From positions 62,001 to 126,000 of the forward strand of contig NZ_JAXAFJ010000001.1 of assembly GCF_033898525.1 (NCBI RefSeq): 64,000 nt of DNA. Direction: 5' to 3'. Origin of the DNA: Flaviflagellibacter rhizophilus (GTDB lineage: Bacteria; Pseudomonadota; Alphaproteobacteria; Rhizobiales; Methylopilaceae). Below, in pieces: positions 16,570 to 25,910 of this stretch (its first letter is position 1; every line of letters begins with the position of its first letter). The translations under genes and the position numbers were made by a program. Below the pieces are notes generated by a model. It had not been told where the DNA came from and ran no database searches. It was given only the letters and a program-made list of their open reading frames with translations.

Positions 16570-17349
16570 ATGGCCGTTTCAGGTGTCCGGTTCTCACGCG
16601 CACTGGTTGCTTCGGTGCTCGTGCCGCTGCTCGCTGCCGCATGCGCCAGCAAGGGCGATCCGCTGATCACGGGCTCGCTCGGGAACCTGCAAGCCGCGAG
16701 CACGGCAGCGGACGCCCCGCTTCTCAACCAGGCTGCCGCTCTGAGAAGCGGTGGCCGTGATGCCGAGGCAATCTCCCTTCTCGCCGGACCGGCATCCAAG
16801 CCCGGTGCCTCGAAGGGTGTGGTCGCCGCCTATGGCCGCGCGCTGGCCGCCGGCGGGCGTTCCGAGGAAGCCTTGGCAGCCATCCGCCGCGCGCACGATC
16901 CAGCACGTCCGGACTGGAAGCTGCTGAACATCGAGGGCGCTCTGCTCGACACGCTCGGCCGCATGGACGAGGCCCAGCAGCGCTACGGCGCCGCCCTTGC
17001 CCTCGCTCCCGGCGAAGCGAGCGTGCTGACCAATCTCGGCCTCTCCTACGCTCTGGCCCGAAAGCTGCCGGAAGCGGAAAAGGCACTTCGGCAAGCCGTG
17101 GATGCTCCGGGTGCTACACCCAAGACGCGCCAGAACCTGGCCCTCGTCCTCGCCCTGCAGGGGCGTTATCCGGAAGCCGAAGCGATGGCGCTGAAGGACC
17201 TCTCGGCTGAAGAGGTCGCGGCCAATATGCGCCTGTGGAAAGGTGCCTCCACCGAACCGAAGCCGGTGAAGGCAGCGGCTGCGCCAGCCGCAGCGAACGC
17301 CGTGGAAGATGATGACGAGGGGCTGTCCGGCCTGTCGCTGCGCCGATAG
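16570..17349 (+). CDS. tadD: TadD-like TPR lipoprotein of the Tad pilus
   Basis: Outer-membrane pilotin-type lipoprotein thought to assist secretin assembly in Tad machines. About 259 residues: signal peptide with lipobox LLAAAC (cysteine near residue 25), then TPR helices with NIEGALLDTLGRMDEAQQRY, VLTNLGLSYALARKLPEAEK and RQNLALVLALQGRYPEAEAM. The C-terminus is Lys/Pro/Ala-rich. ATG 16570 gives the signal peptide; an in-frame TTG at 16558 is less likely. Convergent with tadC, six bases apart, and therefore on its own transcript. Confidence 0.88.
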   Translation: MAVSGVRFSRALVASVLVPLLAAACASKGDPLITGSLGNLQAASTAADAPLLNQAAALRSGGRDAEAISLLAGPASKPGASKGVVAAYGRALAAGGRSEEALAAIRRAHDPARPDWKLLNIEGALLDTLGRMDEAQQRYGAALALAPGEASVLTNLGLSYALARKLPEAEKALRQAVDAPGATPKTRQNLALVLALQGRYPEAEAMALKDLSAEEVAANMRLWKGASTEPKPVKAAAAPAAANAVEDDDEGLSGLSLRR

Positions 17350-17355
17350 ACGGAC

Positions 17356-18327
17356 CTATTTCATCATCGCCATGATCTGGATCCCGGCCGGACCGAGGAT
17401 CACCACGAACAGCACCGGCAGGAAGAATACGATCATCGGTATCGTGAGCTTGGGCGGCAGCGCGCCTGCCTTCTTCTCCGCCTCGTTCATGCGGGCGTCG
17501 CGGTTTTCCTGTGCCATGACGCGCAGTGCCTGCGAAAGCGGCGTGCCGTAGCGTTCGGCCTGGATCAGGGCACCGACCACCGCCTTCACCCCATCGAGGC
17601 CCGTTCTGGCGCCTAGGTTTTCATAGGCAAGCCGGCGATCCTGAAGATAGGACATCTCGGCGCCTGTCAGCACAAGTTCCTCTGCCATGGGAACGGACTG
17701 CTCGCCGATCTCCTGACTGACCTTGCGAAACGCGGCCTCGACGGACATGCCGGACTCGACGCAGATGAGGAGCAGGTCAAGGGCATCGGGAAAGACCCGG
17801 CGGATCGAGGTCTGCCGTTTCTTGATGATGTTGCTGATGTACAGCTCGGGAGCCTTGATGCCGAGATAGGCCGCGGCAAGCACCACGCCCAGCTTCATCA
17901 CCAGCGGTTGTTCCTGCAGGCCCAGGAAGAACACGTAGAACAGCGCGGCCGAGCACATGATGAGTGGCGTGACGAGGCGGAAGAACAGGAAGACGACGAC
18001 AGGGCTCTGGCCACGGTAGCCCGCCATGGCGAGCTTTTCCTTGATGTCGTCCGTGCTGAGATGCTTCGCTAGATCGAACTGCTCGACCACGGTCTTCATG
18101 AAAGCCTTCGGCTCGCGCCGCAGGCTGCTGTGTGGCTTCCGCGCCAGTTTTTCACGTTCCCGCGCACGGATCACGTCGCGTTCCAGCGCCGCCGATCGCA
18201 TGCGCTTCGACAATTGATCGCCGCCAACGAACGCCCCGGCCAGCGTGAACACTGTCATGGCTGCGGCGAGCCCGGCCAGCAGCATGGCCACCACGTTTGG
18301 ATTTGCGAGTTGGTCGACGATGTCCAT
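17356..18327 (-). CDS. tadC: Tad pilus inner-membrane platform protein TadC
   Basis: Type II secretion F-domain protein forming the Tad assembly platform with TadB, 323 residues. Transmembrane helices lie near 13-33, 110-150 (FFRLVTPLIMCSAALFYVFF) and at the C-terminus (IPMIVFFLPVLFVVILGP). The F domain contains FPDALDLLLICVESGMSVEAA, with the acidic/glycine motif of the family near 197-217. Six bases downstream of tadB and last of the cpa cluster. Confidence 0.94.
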   Translation of the reverse strand: MDIVDQLANPNVVAMLLAGLAAAMTVFTLAGAFVGGDQLSKRMRSAALERDVIRAREREKLARKPHSSLRREPKAFMKTVVEQFDLAKHLSTDDIKEKLAMAGYRGQSPVVVFLFFRLVTPLIMCSAALFYVFFLGLQEQPLVMKLGVVLAAAYLGIKAPELYISNIIKKRQTSIRRVFPDALDLLLICVESGMSVEAAFRKVSQEIGEQSVPMAEELVLTGAEMSYLQDRRLAYENLGARTGLDGVKAVVGALIQAERYGTPLSQALRVMAQENRDARMNEAEKKAGALPPKLTIPMIVFFLPVLFVVILGPAGIQIMAMMK

Positions 18328-18333
18328 AGCGGC

Positions 18334-19308
18334 TCAGAAGTCGAAATTGATCATGCGGCGCATGATCAGGATGCCGCACATCATCCAGAAGCCGGCTGCG
18401 CAGAGCATTACCAGGCCCATGCTGGTCGTCCACAGCGGCTCAAGGTAGTCGGGAGTCATGAAGTAGACGCCTCCGCCCACTAGGATGGGAAGAGATCCGA
18501 TGATGCCGGCCGAGGATTTCGCCTCCATGCTCATGGCCTGGATCTTCCCCTTCATCTTGGCGCGCTCGCGCAGCACGCGGGCAAGATTGCTGAGTGCCTC
18601 GGAGAGATTGCCGCCCGCCTGCCCCTGAATCGCCAGAACGATGCCGAAAAAGTTGGCTTCCGCCACTCCGGTCCTCTGGTAAAGGCGCTCGACAGCCTCT
18701 CCCAACGGGACACCGACGGCCTGAACCTCCACCACTGCCCGGAACTCGCTGCGCACCGGCTCCTGGGCTTCGCCGGCGACCATGCGAATGCAGTCTCCCA
18801 GAGGCAGCCCGGACCTCACACCGCGCACGATCAGATCGATCGCGTTCGGGAATTCCTTGATGAAGCGGTTCTGCCGCCGCTTGGTGCGGTAGCCGAGAAC
18901 CCAGCGCGGCAGGCCCAGTCCGCCGGCGAAGGCGGCGAGAAGCCCCACCACGGGAAGCCCCGTTGAAACGAAACCAACCAATCCGAACAGCATGCCGCTG
19001 ATGAGGCTCAGGCCATAGAACCGGCGAACGTTCCAATCGAGGCCCGCGCGCTCCAGCCTCACCGACAGCGCAATTTTCCTGCTGTTCGAGCCCCGTTTCT
19101 CAAGCTCCTTGAGGCTTTCGGAGACCTGGTTTCTGCGGGCCGTGGCGTCGCGAGCGGCATTGGCGACAACGCGATCGACGACGCGACTTCCGCGAACGGC
19201 CTTGTGGCGCTTGTCGGCGCGGCTCTGCGACGGGACCGCGAAGATGAACGCCAGCGCCGCTGCCGCGATGGCTGCGAGCGCAATGATGATGATCTGCTGC
19301 GGCTCCAT
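18334..19308 (-). CDS. tadB: Tad pilus inner-membrane platform protein TadB
   Basis: Partner of TadC in the pilus platform, 324 residues. N-terminal helix QIIIIALAAIAAAALAFIFA, paired helices near 103-140, and the F domain with FPNAIDLIVRGVRSGLPLGD (about 180) and GVAEANFFGIVLAIQGQAGG. A final helix is near 290-318. Starts four bases after tadA/cpaF ends, indicating one operon. Confidence 0.95.
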   Translation of the reverse strand: MEPQQIIIIALAAIAAAALAFIFAVPSQSRADKRHKAVRGSRVVDRVVANAARDATARRNQVSESLKELEKRGSNSRKIALSVRLERAGLDWNVRRFYGLSLISGMLFGLVGFVSTGLPVVGLLAAFAGGLGLPRWVLGYRTKRRQNRFIKEFPNAIDLIVRGVRSGLPLGDCIRMVAGEAQEPVRSEFRAVVEVQAVGVPLGEAVERLYQRTGVAEANFFGIVLAIQGQAGGNLSEALSNLARVLRERAKMKGKIQAMSMEAKSSAGIIGSLPILVGGGVYFMTPDYLEPLWTTSMGLVMLCAAGFWMMCGILIMRRMINFDF

Positions 19309-19312
19309 GGCC

Positions 19313-20755
19313 CTAGGCGCCGGCGACTTCGGCGGCGTCGAGTGCCGCCGCCAGGTTGCGCTCCTCGCCGTAGTAGCGCGCGCGGTCCCAAAACCGCGGC
19401 CGGCCGATGCCGGTGGAGCGATGCTTGCCGATGATGCGGCCGTTGGCGTCTTCGCCCGAAATGTCGAACAGGAAGATGTCCTGTGTCGTCACCACATCAC
19501 CCTCCATTCCGATGACCTCGGTGATGTGGGTGATGCGGCGCGAACCGTCCCGAAGCCGCTGGGTCTGCACGATGACGTCTACGGAGGTCACGATCATGTC
19601 GCGGATGGTGCGCGGAGGCAGCGTAAAGCCGCCCATCGAGATCATGCTCTCGATGCGGGAGATCGCCTCGCGTGGAGAGTTTGCGTGCAAGGTTCCCATG
19701 GAACCATCATGGCCGGTGTTCATGGCCTGCAGCAGATCGAAGGCCTCGGGACCGCGCACCTCGCCCACGATGATGCGTTCGGGCCGCATGCGCAGACAGT
19801 TCTTGACGAGATCGCGCATGGTGATCTGGCCCTCGCCCTCAAGATTGGGCGGCCGGCTTTCGAGGCGCACCACATGGGGCTGCTGAAGCTGGAGTTCGGC
19901 GGCGTCCTCGCAGGTGATGATCCGCTCATCCTCATCGATCGCGCGCGTCAGACAGTTCAACAGCGTGGTCTTGCCGGATCCGGTGCCCCCCGAGACCACA
20001 ACATTGCAACGGGCGCGGCCGATGATCCGAAGGATCTCGGCGCCCTCCGCCGTGATGGTGCCGAAGCGGACCAGCTGGTCGAGGGTCAACTTGTCCTTCT
20101 TGAACTTGCGGATCGTAAGGGTGGGGCCGTCGAGCGCCAGCGGCGGAGCGATGACGTTGACGCGCGATCCGTCCGGGAGACGGGCGTCACAGATCGGACT
20201 CGATTCATCGACCCGCCGCCCGACCTGACTGACAATGCGCTGGCAGATGTTCAACAGCTGGGAATTGTCCCGGAAGCGGACATTGGTCAGCTGGATCTTG
20301 CCTCCCACCTCAATAAAGGTGGCGTTGGCACCGTTGACCATGATGTCGGAGATATCGTCCCGCGCCAGCAAAGGCTCCAAGGGACCATAGCCAAGGACAT
20401 CGTTGCAGATGTCGTCGAGCAGTTCCTCCTGCTCGGCGATCGACATCACGAGGTTCTTCAACGAGATGATCTCGTTGACGATGTCGCGGATTTCCTCGCG
20501 CGCGCTCTCGGAATCGAGACGCGCAAGCTGCGCCAGATCGATCGCGTCGATCAGCGCGGAGAAGATCGCGCTTTTCGTCTCGTAGTAGGTGTCGGGGCGA
20601 CGCGGATCCTGCTTCGGCGGCGTCCGGGCAGCCTGCATCGACTGAACATTTGCCTGGGGCTTGGCAGCAGGAGCGTTCTGCGCACCCGCGGTCGGCTGAG
20701 CGGCGGGAACAAGCTCGCCTGCCGTGCTGCTGCGCTTTCCGAACATCACCGCCAC
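19313..20755 (-). CDS. cpaF: Tad pilus assembly ATPase TadA/CpaF
   Basis: Cytoplasmic hexameric secretion ATPase of the GspE/VirB11 superfamily that drives Flp pilus assembly, 480 residues. Walker A GGTGSGKTT at 256-264, atypical Walker B RIIVGEVRG at 327-335, and the histidine box GHDGSMGTLHAN at 348-359. A disordered Pro/Ala/Gln-rich segment (10-50) precedes the N-terminal domain. The start is ATG 20755; ATG 20746 is also in frame. Four-base gaps to cpaE and tadB. Confidence 0.97.
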   Translation of the reverse strand: MAVMFGKRSSTAGELVPAAQPTAGAQNAPAAKPQANVQSMQAARTPPKQDPRRPDTYYETKSAIFSALIDAIDLAQLARLDSESAREEIRDIVNEIISLKNLVMSIAEQEELLDDICNDVLGYGPLEPLLARDDISDIMVNGANATFIEVGGKIQLTNVRFRDNSQLLNICQRIVSQVGRRVDESSPICDARLPDGSRVNVIAPPLALDGPTLTIRKFKKDKLTLDQLVRFGTITAEGAEILRIIGRARCNVVVSGGTGSGKTTLLNCLTRAIDEDERIITCEDAAELQLQQPHVVRLESRPPNLEGEGQITMRDLVKNCLRMRPERIIVGEVRGPEAFDLLQAMNTGHDGSMGTLHANSPREAISRIESMISMGGFTLPPRTIRDMIVTSVDVIVQTQRLRDGSRRITHITEVIGMEGDVVTTQDIFLFDISGEDANGRIIGKHRSTGIGRPRFWDRARYYGEERNLAAALDAAEVAGA

Positions 20756-20759
20756 GGGT

Positions 20760-22013
20760 TCAGGCCCTCTTCAGCAATCTCGCCATCAGCGGATCGAGCA
20801 AGGTTCTCTTGTGCACCCGCGCTTCCTGACGTCCGGTTACCGAACGCGCGATCTCCAGGAAAAGATCATTGACCTTATGCGTGGCCGAGATCTCCGCGAT
20901 CATCTGGCCGTTATTGGCAGCGGTGCCGAACAGCTGCGGTTCGAAGGGTATGATCGCGATCGGTTCGACATCCAGGGCGCGGGAGAACTCCGCGACCTTG
21001 ATTTCCGGCCGCTTCGGCACGGCTGCCATGTTCAGCACAAGCCGCGGCGGCGCATCGTGCGGGCGCTGCGCGCGGGCGAGGTCGACCAGATTCTTCGCGT
21101 TGCGTAGATTTGCGAGATCGGGCGTGGCGACGATGACGATCTCGTCCGCGGCCAGCACCGCGCGCCGAGACCAGGACGTCCACAGATGCGGCACGTCCAG
21201 CACCACGAACGGCACATTGGCGCGAAGCAGATCGTAGATTGGGTCGAACGCCTCCGCCGCGAAGTCATAGGCACGGTCGAGCGTTGCAGGTGCGGCCAGC
21301 AGGCTCAGATTGTCGGCGCACTTTGCCAGCAGGCGCTCGATCAGGGCCGAGTCCAGGCGGTCGGGGGCGAACACCGCTTCGGCTATGCCCTGCGGCGGAT
21401 CCTGATTGAAGTCCAGGCCGGCGGTGCCGAAGGCAAGATCAAGATCGACAACCACCGTTTCGAGTTGCAGGCCGCGCGCGATGGCCCACGCTACATTGTG
21501 TGAAACCGTCGATGCACCCACGCCACCTTTGGCGCCGACGAACGCAAGCGTCTTGCCGACCGGGCTCGCATCGGGCGCACGATAAAGCTCGGACCATGTG
21601 CGAACCAGGTCCAGCGGCGCGACAGGCGCGACCAGGTATTCCTGGACCCCACGGCGCATCAGATCGCGGTAGAGCAGCACATCGTTGACGTGCCCGACGA
21701 CGAAAACCTTCGTGGAGGCCTCGCAGACTTCGGCAAGCCGCTCGAGGTCCGCGACGATTTCCTCGCGCGTGCCGGTGAGCTCGACAAGAATGACATTCGG
21801 CGTCGGCGCGGTGCGATAGATCTCTATGGCGGCGGCAACGCCCCCCGTGTGCACCTTCACATGGGCTTTCTCGACACGCCGATCCGCCGCAGCGCTCTTC
21901 ACCGTCTCGGCGATCTCCGCCGTTGCGCAGAAAGCTTGTATGGAAATGCGCGGCAGCGGAGCGATCAGGGCTCCATCGACGTCGTGGCTGTCGGTTGTCA
22001 AAGTCCGTGTCAT
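20760..22013 (-). CDS. cpaE: Tad pilus localisation ATPase CpaE/TadZ
   Basis: MinD/ParA-like protein that places the Tad machine, often at a cell pole; 417 residues. The N-terminal atypical receiver-like domain (about 22-140) lacks an obvious phosphorylation site. The deviant Walker motif KGGVGAST is at 162-169, followed by VVVDLDLAFGTAGLD and FVVLDVPHLW. It sits between cpaD and cpaF in the standard order of alphaproteobacterial cpa clusters. Confidence 0.94.
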   Translation of the reverse strand: MTRTLTTDSHDVDGALIAPLPRISIQAFCATAEIAETVKSAAADRRVEKAHVKVHTGGVAAAIEIYRTAPTPNVILVELTGTREEIVADLERLAEVCEASTKVFVVGHVNDVLLYRDLMRRGVQEYLVAPVAPLDLVRTWSELYRAPDASPVGKTLAFVGAKGGVGASTVSHNVAWAIARGLQLETVVVDLDLAFGTAGLDFNQDPPQGIAEAVFAPDRLDSALIERLLAKCADNLSLLAAPATLDRAYDFAAEAFDPIYDLLRANVPFVVLDVPHLWTSWSRRAVLAADEIVIVATPDLANLRNAKNLVDLARAQRPHDAPPRLVLNMAAVPKRPEIKVAEFSRALDVEPIAIIPFEPQLFGTAANNGQMIAEISATHKVNDLFLEIARSVTGRQEARVHKRTLLDPLMARLLKRA

Positions 22014-22026
22014 CGCGGGCCCAGCT

Positions 22027-22752
22027 TCATTCGTCCGACGTACTGAGGACGACGCTTGTCTGCGCCGCAGGCGCAGCCACTCCCGTCCTGTACTTGCTGA
22101 TCACGTTGGCACGGCGATTTGCGCTTGGCGGATCCTCTGCACGCGGCCGGATCAGATCCTCCGGATCGGCAACCATGGCCGCGAGGTTCTGCTGATAGGC
22201 GCAGCCGAAGTTCCAGTTCTGCCTGTTCTCGTTGGACGTCTTGGGATTGCTGAAGCCTGCATCATCGCGCGCCTGATCGCATTCGTGCGGCAGACGAGCT
22301 TCGAGGACAGAATAGGACAGGCGCACTGGCGCGAGGTGGCCGGGCCCGTCCGCAGGATAGCGCGTCTCGGTCATCGCGCGCAGCGGCACGCCTGCGCCAA
22401 GTGCGATGGCCCGGATCTCCTTCACCACATGCGCCGACTGCTTGTCCGTGATCGGACCGGCGCCAGAGGGAACCTCGATCGTGAAGCCGCCGCGGCCGTT
22501 TGCTGTCCATCCGGCGGCGAAAGCCCCGATGTCCGTAACCTGACGGTTGGTCAGCCCGCCCGGGCCTCCGCCCGGCAAGAGGTCCAATGTGGCCATGCCG
22601 CGCGTGACGAGGATGGGATGCCGCGCCTGCGCATTGTCGGGAATGGATGCCGTGATGTCGCCACGCTCCGCGTTGCACGCCGAGATCATGACGGCGGTAA
22701 CGAGCAAGGCAGCCCAGCGAAGTCCGTGGCTCTGAACGCGGCGCATGTTCAC
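22027..22752 (-). CDS. cpaD: Tad pilus lipoprotein CpaD
   Basis: Outer-membrane-associated lipoprotein that supports the CpaC secretin. About 241 residues with signal peptide and lipobox VMISAC. The family block FGCAYQQNLAAMVADPEDLI lies near 183-202, followed by RRANVISKYRTG. Start is GTG 22752, overlapping the cpaC stop as GTGA, or ATG 22746 six bases later. Thirteen bases separate it from cpaE. Confidence 0.92.
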   Translation of the reverse strand: MNMRRVQSHGLRWAALLVTAVMISACNAERGDITASIPDNAQARHPILVTRGMATLDLLPGGGPGGLTNRQVTDIGAFAAGWTANGRGGFTIEVPSGAGPITDKQSAHVVKEIRAIALGAGVPLRAMTETRYPADGPGHLAPVRLSYSVLEARLPHECDQARDDAGFSNPKTSNENRQNWNFGCAYQQNLAAMVADPEDLIRPRAEDPPSANRRANVISKYRTGVAAPAAQTSVVLSTSDE

Positions 22753-24200
22753 TCCACGATGTGCCCGATGGGGCCGCGATATGCCTTCACCTCAACCGTC
22801 TTGCTCTTTGCCTTCGGGTGCACCTTGTTGAGGCGACCAAGCAGGATGGTTTCGGCGTCCGTCGGGGTGCTGTAGCCCTTGTCCGGCGTCGCCAGCTTCT
22901 TCTCCTGCACGGATTTCGCAAGGTAAGGCGTCACCAGCACCACCAATTCAGTCTGCCCGCGCTGGTATTCCCGGCTGCGGAACAAGGCGCCGAGGACCGG
23001 CAGGTTTATGAGGCCTGGCAGGCCGTTGAAGCCCTGGCGTGAGCTGTCCTGAAGAAGGCCAGCCATCGCGATCGAGCCTCCCGAGGGCAGTTCGACCGTG
23101 GTATTCGCGCGCCGGACCGTCAGGCCGCTGACCGCGAAGCCACCCGCAACAATGGTTCCGACAGAGCTGGGCTCGCTGACCTCGGTGCCGATCTGCAGGC
23201 TGATGCGACCGTCGGAGAGAACGATGGGCGTGAAGGCTAGGCTCACGCCATATTTCTTGTATTCGATGACGATGCCGTCCTCATCCCGGATCGGGATGGG
23301 AAACTCGCCGCCGGCCAGAAAGTCGGCTTTCTCGCCCGAGATCGCCGTGAGCGTCGGCTCTGCCAATGTGCGGAGCAGGTTGTTCGACTCCAGCGCCTCG
23401 ATATTGGCGAGCAGCGCGCCGGCACCCCAAGTGTGTAGGATGCCGATGCCGTTCCCGGCCGCATTGTATTCGGGGTCCGCAAGAACCTGGCCCGGCACCT
23501 CGGTCAGCAGCGTACCGCCTCCGCCTCCGAATGGGGCAGCAGGGTTCGACCCAAAGGCGAGCCCTGTTTTTCCGTAACTCTGGATGTCCCACTGCACGCC
23601 GAACTGCTTCGCAACATTGCGCTGCATTTCGACGACGCTGACCTTGAGCAGGACCTGCTCGCGATCCTCGATCTTGATGGCGTTGATGACCTTGGCGGCA
23701 CCCGCATAATTGGACGCGATGTCGACGGCCGTCTGAGCGTCGGCCGCAGAGCGGACGGAGCCTGCTACGATCACCGAGTCGCCGACGGGGCGGACGGTGA
23801 GCCTGGCATGAGGCAAGGAGGTTGAGAGGCTCGTGCGGACTGCCGTCATGTCGCGCCCCACCGAAACGGCAAGCCGGCGGATCGTCTGCCCTGCCGCGTC
23901 GAAGAAGACGATATCCGTCTCGCCGAGCGCCATCCCGATGAGATAGGCCTTCCTTGCGGAGCGAACGACCGCATTTGCCACCTTTGGATCCGCGACCAGC
24001 ACTTCGTCTGCATCCTGCGGCAGGTCCACCAGGTAAGTCTTGCCGACACCGAGCTGGATCGTCTCGGCAGCCGAGACATAGCTGTAGGCGTAGGCGCCCT
24101 TGTCTGCGGCGAAAGCGGGCGGGATCAATGAAGCGATCGCGGCGGCCGCGATGATGCGCCGGATCGCAACCCGGGCCGCCTCGCGGAACCTAAAGCGCAT
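22749..24200 (-). CDS. cpaC: Tad pilus outer-membrane secretin CpaC/RcpA
   Basis: Multimeric outer-membrane channel for the Flp pilus, 483 residues. Signal peptide to about residue 31 (SLIPPAFAADKG). The pilus-assembly N-terminal domain (about 40-110) has DEVLVADPKVANAVVRS; a BON-like domain follows at about 120-175; the secretin domain (about 215-430) has LLRTLAEPTLTAISGEKADFL and VELPSGGSIAMAGLL. Its first 11 bases overlap the end of cpaB. Confidence 0.96.
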   Translation of the reverse strand: MRFRFREAARVAIRRIIAAAAIASLIPPAFAADKGAYAYSYVSAAETIQLGVGKTYLVDLPQDADEVLVADPKVANAVVRSARKAYLIGMALGETDIVFFDAAGQTIRRLAVSVGRDMTAVRTSLSTSLPHARLTVRPVGDSVIVAGSVRSAADAQTAVDIASNYAGAAKVINAIKIEDREQVLLKVSVVEMQRNVAKQFGVQWDIQSYGKTGLAFGSNPAAPFGGGGGTLLTEVPGQVLADPEYNAAGNGIGILHTWGAGALLANIEALESNNLLRTLAEPTLTAISGEKADFLAGGEFPIPIRDEDGIVIEYKKYGVSLAFTPIVLSDGRISLQIGTEVSEPSSVGTIVAGGFAVSGLTVRRANTTVELPSGGSIAMAGLLQDSSRQGFNGLPGLINLPVLGALFRSREYQRGQTELVVLVTPYLAKSVQEKKLATPDKGYSTPTDAETILLGRLNKVHPKAKSKTVEVKAYRGPIGHIVE

Positions 24201-24975
24201 TTTGAACTCCGAACCGGATGATGTTCATGCTGCCAGGCCCCTGCTTCGGAGGCTCGGCTACCGCCGAATTGGTCTCCGGCTCGCCTGAGCCAATATCGGC
24301 AAGCGCCCGCAGAACCAGCGAAATACCGCCCTGCTTTCGCGACGCGGTCAGTTTCTGCGCCTGTTCGGGCTTGAGCTCGAGCGTGGCGGTTCGACCGACG
24401 ACGGCCTTTGCGCCGTCCTGTTCCTTGATGGCCTGATCGATTGCCAGCACACGCACATTGCTGAGGATGGTGCTCGTCTGCACGCTTTCCGGCACCCCGT
24501 TTCCGGCTGCAACCTGGCGCGTCAGCAGGACGTCCACGCGATCATTGGGAAGGATGAAGCCACCGGCACCCGATTCGGCGGACACTTCCAGGGCAACCGC
24601 CCGCATCCCCGCGGGAAGGATCACCGAGACGATGCCGCTACCGTCGCGCGGCAGGAGCTTCCCGGCCGTGATCGGCTCGCCTACGGAGATGGAGGCACGC
24701 GCAATGCGCCCGGCATGTTCTTCGAGGGCCTTGGGAGTTGCCTCCCGGGTAACGAGGCCGCCCGCTCCGTCGATAGGCCACGCGCGCCAGGCGAGATCCT
24801 CGGTTTTTGCCACCTGACCAAGCGCGATGGCTTTGGCGGCGACAAGAACCTCCGTCTGCGGCCTAGATGGAGTGACCACGGTCTGCGTGGGCGCCGGGGG
24901 CCTGCTAACCAGCCAAGCCGCAGCGCCGCCGGCGAGCAGCGCAACGATCAGGACAAGGATGCGGGCCAAACTCAT
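24190..24975 (-). CDS. cpaB: Tad pilus assembly protein CpaB/RcpC
   Basis: Periplasmic protein with an SAF domain, probably contacting peptidoglycan and the secretin; 261 residues. N-terminal anchor ILVLIVALLAGGAAAWLV, then the SAF/RcpC block VLVAAKAIALGQVAKTEDLAW (about 45-65), the VILPAGMRAVALEVS segment and NDRVDVLLTR. Overlaps cpaC by 11 bases. A 92-base gap separates it from cpaA; no separate promoter is evident there. Confidence 0.94.
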   Translation of the reverse strand: MSLARILVLIVALLAGGAAAWLVSRPPAPTQTVVTPSRPQTEVLVAAKAIALGQVAKTEDLAWRAWPIDGAGGLVTREATPKALEEHAGRIARASISVGEPITAGKLLPRDGSGIVSVILPAGMRAVALEVSAESGAGGFILPNDRVDVLLTRQVAAGNGVPESVQTSTILSNVRVLAIDQAIKEQDGAKAVVGRTATLELKPEQAQKLTASRKQGGISLVLRALADIGSGEPETNSAVAEPPKQGPGSMNIIRFGVQNAL

Positions 24976-25067
24976 TCAGATTACCTCGGTGCCGATCCGG
25001 GCTTGGGAAGTCGGCACCTGAGCTTGGCCCAGCAAAGGTCAATGTATGGTTAAGAGACCGTGTGCGG

Positions 25068-25577
25068 TCATGGGTAAATCTTCATGATTGCGTCGAAAAT
25101 GGAGCTGTGCGGATAGACCAGAAGCGCTGCGCCGCCGATGGCTACGCCGTAGGGAAGGCCGTTCTTCTTGTCGTGCAGGCGGGCGAGCCATATCGGCGAA
25201 GACTGGGGAAGACGCACTGACCTGACGAGCAGGATTAGCAGAGCGAGCACTCCGCCGAGGACGGCGGTCCAGAGCAGCCAGTCCAGAAGGAGAGTGGGTC
25301 CCAGCCAGAGCGCCACTGCTCCCGCCATCTTGGCGTCCCCACCTCCGATGACATTCAAGGCGAACAGACCAAAGCAGAGAAGCAGCACTCCACCGCCCGC
25401 AGCAAGATGCCAACCAAGTAGTGGTCCCATGATGCCGACAAAAGGAGCGACAACGACGAACACGATCAGGATCGTGGCGTTCAGAGCATTCGGGATCGTG
25501 AGACTTACGACGTCGGAAGCCCCTGCCCAGATCATTAGCAGCGGAAAGACCGATATCAGAAGCAAAGCTATAAGCAT
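25068..25577 (-). CDS. cpaA: Prepilin peptidase CpaA/TadV
   Basis: Inner-membrane aspartic peptidase that cleaves the Flp prepilin leader. The 169 residues from ATG 25577 comprise about five helices. The two catalytic aspartates are D22 in GASDVVSLTIPN and D81 in the invariant GGGDAK. The frame is open far upstream into flp, but those codons are the antisense pilin/terminator region, so 25577 is the true start. A weak ribosome site (TTGGGCC) and an upstream terminator predict low expression relative to flp. Confidence 0.93.
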   Translation of the reverse strand: MLIALLLISVFPLLMIWAGASDVVSLTIPNALNATILIVFVVVAPFVGIMGPLLGWHLAAGGGVLLLCFGLFALNVIGGGDAKMAGAVALWLGPTLLLDWLLWTAVLGGVLALLILLVRSVRLPQSSPIWLARLHDKKNGLPYGVAIGGAALLVYPHSSIFDAIMKIYP

Positions 25578-25590
25578 TGGCCCAATAGAC

Positions 25591-25618
25591 AAAAAGAAGC
25601 CGCCCGCAGGCGGCTTCT
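25591..25618 (-). terminator. Rho-independent terminator between flp and cpaA
   Basis: On the minus strand a perfect 10-base stem (25609-25618 pairing with 25595-25604, four-base loop) is followed by a T run (complement of 25591-25595). It lies 24 bases after the pilin stop and 14 bases before the cpaA start. Confidence 0.9.
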
Positions 25619-25641
25619 CTTGAGTGAACCCGATCAGGCCA

Positions 25642-25851
25642 TCACTGGTTCGTGCCGCCCGTGCCGCCCGTGCCGCCCGGCGCGGGAACATTCGCGATCT
25701 GCCCGCCGAGATTGCCGAAGCCGGTTTCGAGATTGCCAACGAGCGTGCCCATTATTGCGATCAGGCCGATGCCGACAATGGCGGCAATCAGGGCGTATTC
25801 GATGGCGGTGGCGCCGGATTCATTCTTCTTGAAACGCGAAAAGAGGGTCAT
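25642..25851 (-). CDS. flp: Flp/Fap-type major pilin
   Basis: Structural subunit of the Tad pilus, 69 residues from ATG 25851. Short basic leader FSRFKKNESG, then the processing site G/ATAIEYALI with glutamate +5 and tyrosine +6, and the hydrophobic helix IAAIVGIGLIAIMGTLV. The C-terminus is Pro/Gly/Thr-rich (GGTGGTGGTNQ), probably exposed on the filament. GGAG before the start supports this choice over an upstream in-frame start at 25887. It is followed by a terminator and preceded by a leader with a long inverted repeat. Confidence 0.95.
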   Translation of the reverse strand: MTLFSRFKKNESGATAIEYALIAAIVGIGLIAIMGTLVGNLETGFGNLGGQIANVPAPGGTGGTGGTNQ

Positions 25852-25880
25852 GTTCAACTCCAAGGGTCCTCTGGGGAGGC

Positions 25881-25910
25881 CTTTCAAGAGGGCTTAGTCC
25901 CGCTTGAAAG
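25881..25910. repeat. Inverted repeat in the flp leader
   Basis: CTTTCAAG (25881-25888) and CTTGAAAG (25903-25910) are perfect complements; inside them GGG and CCC pair after one mismatch, giving an 11-pair hairpin with a six-base loop. It ends 30 bases before the flp start. It could be an RNA stabiliser, or an operator if the start site is downstream of it. Confidence 0.6.
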
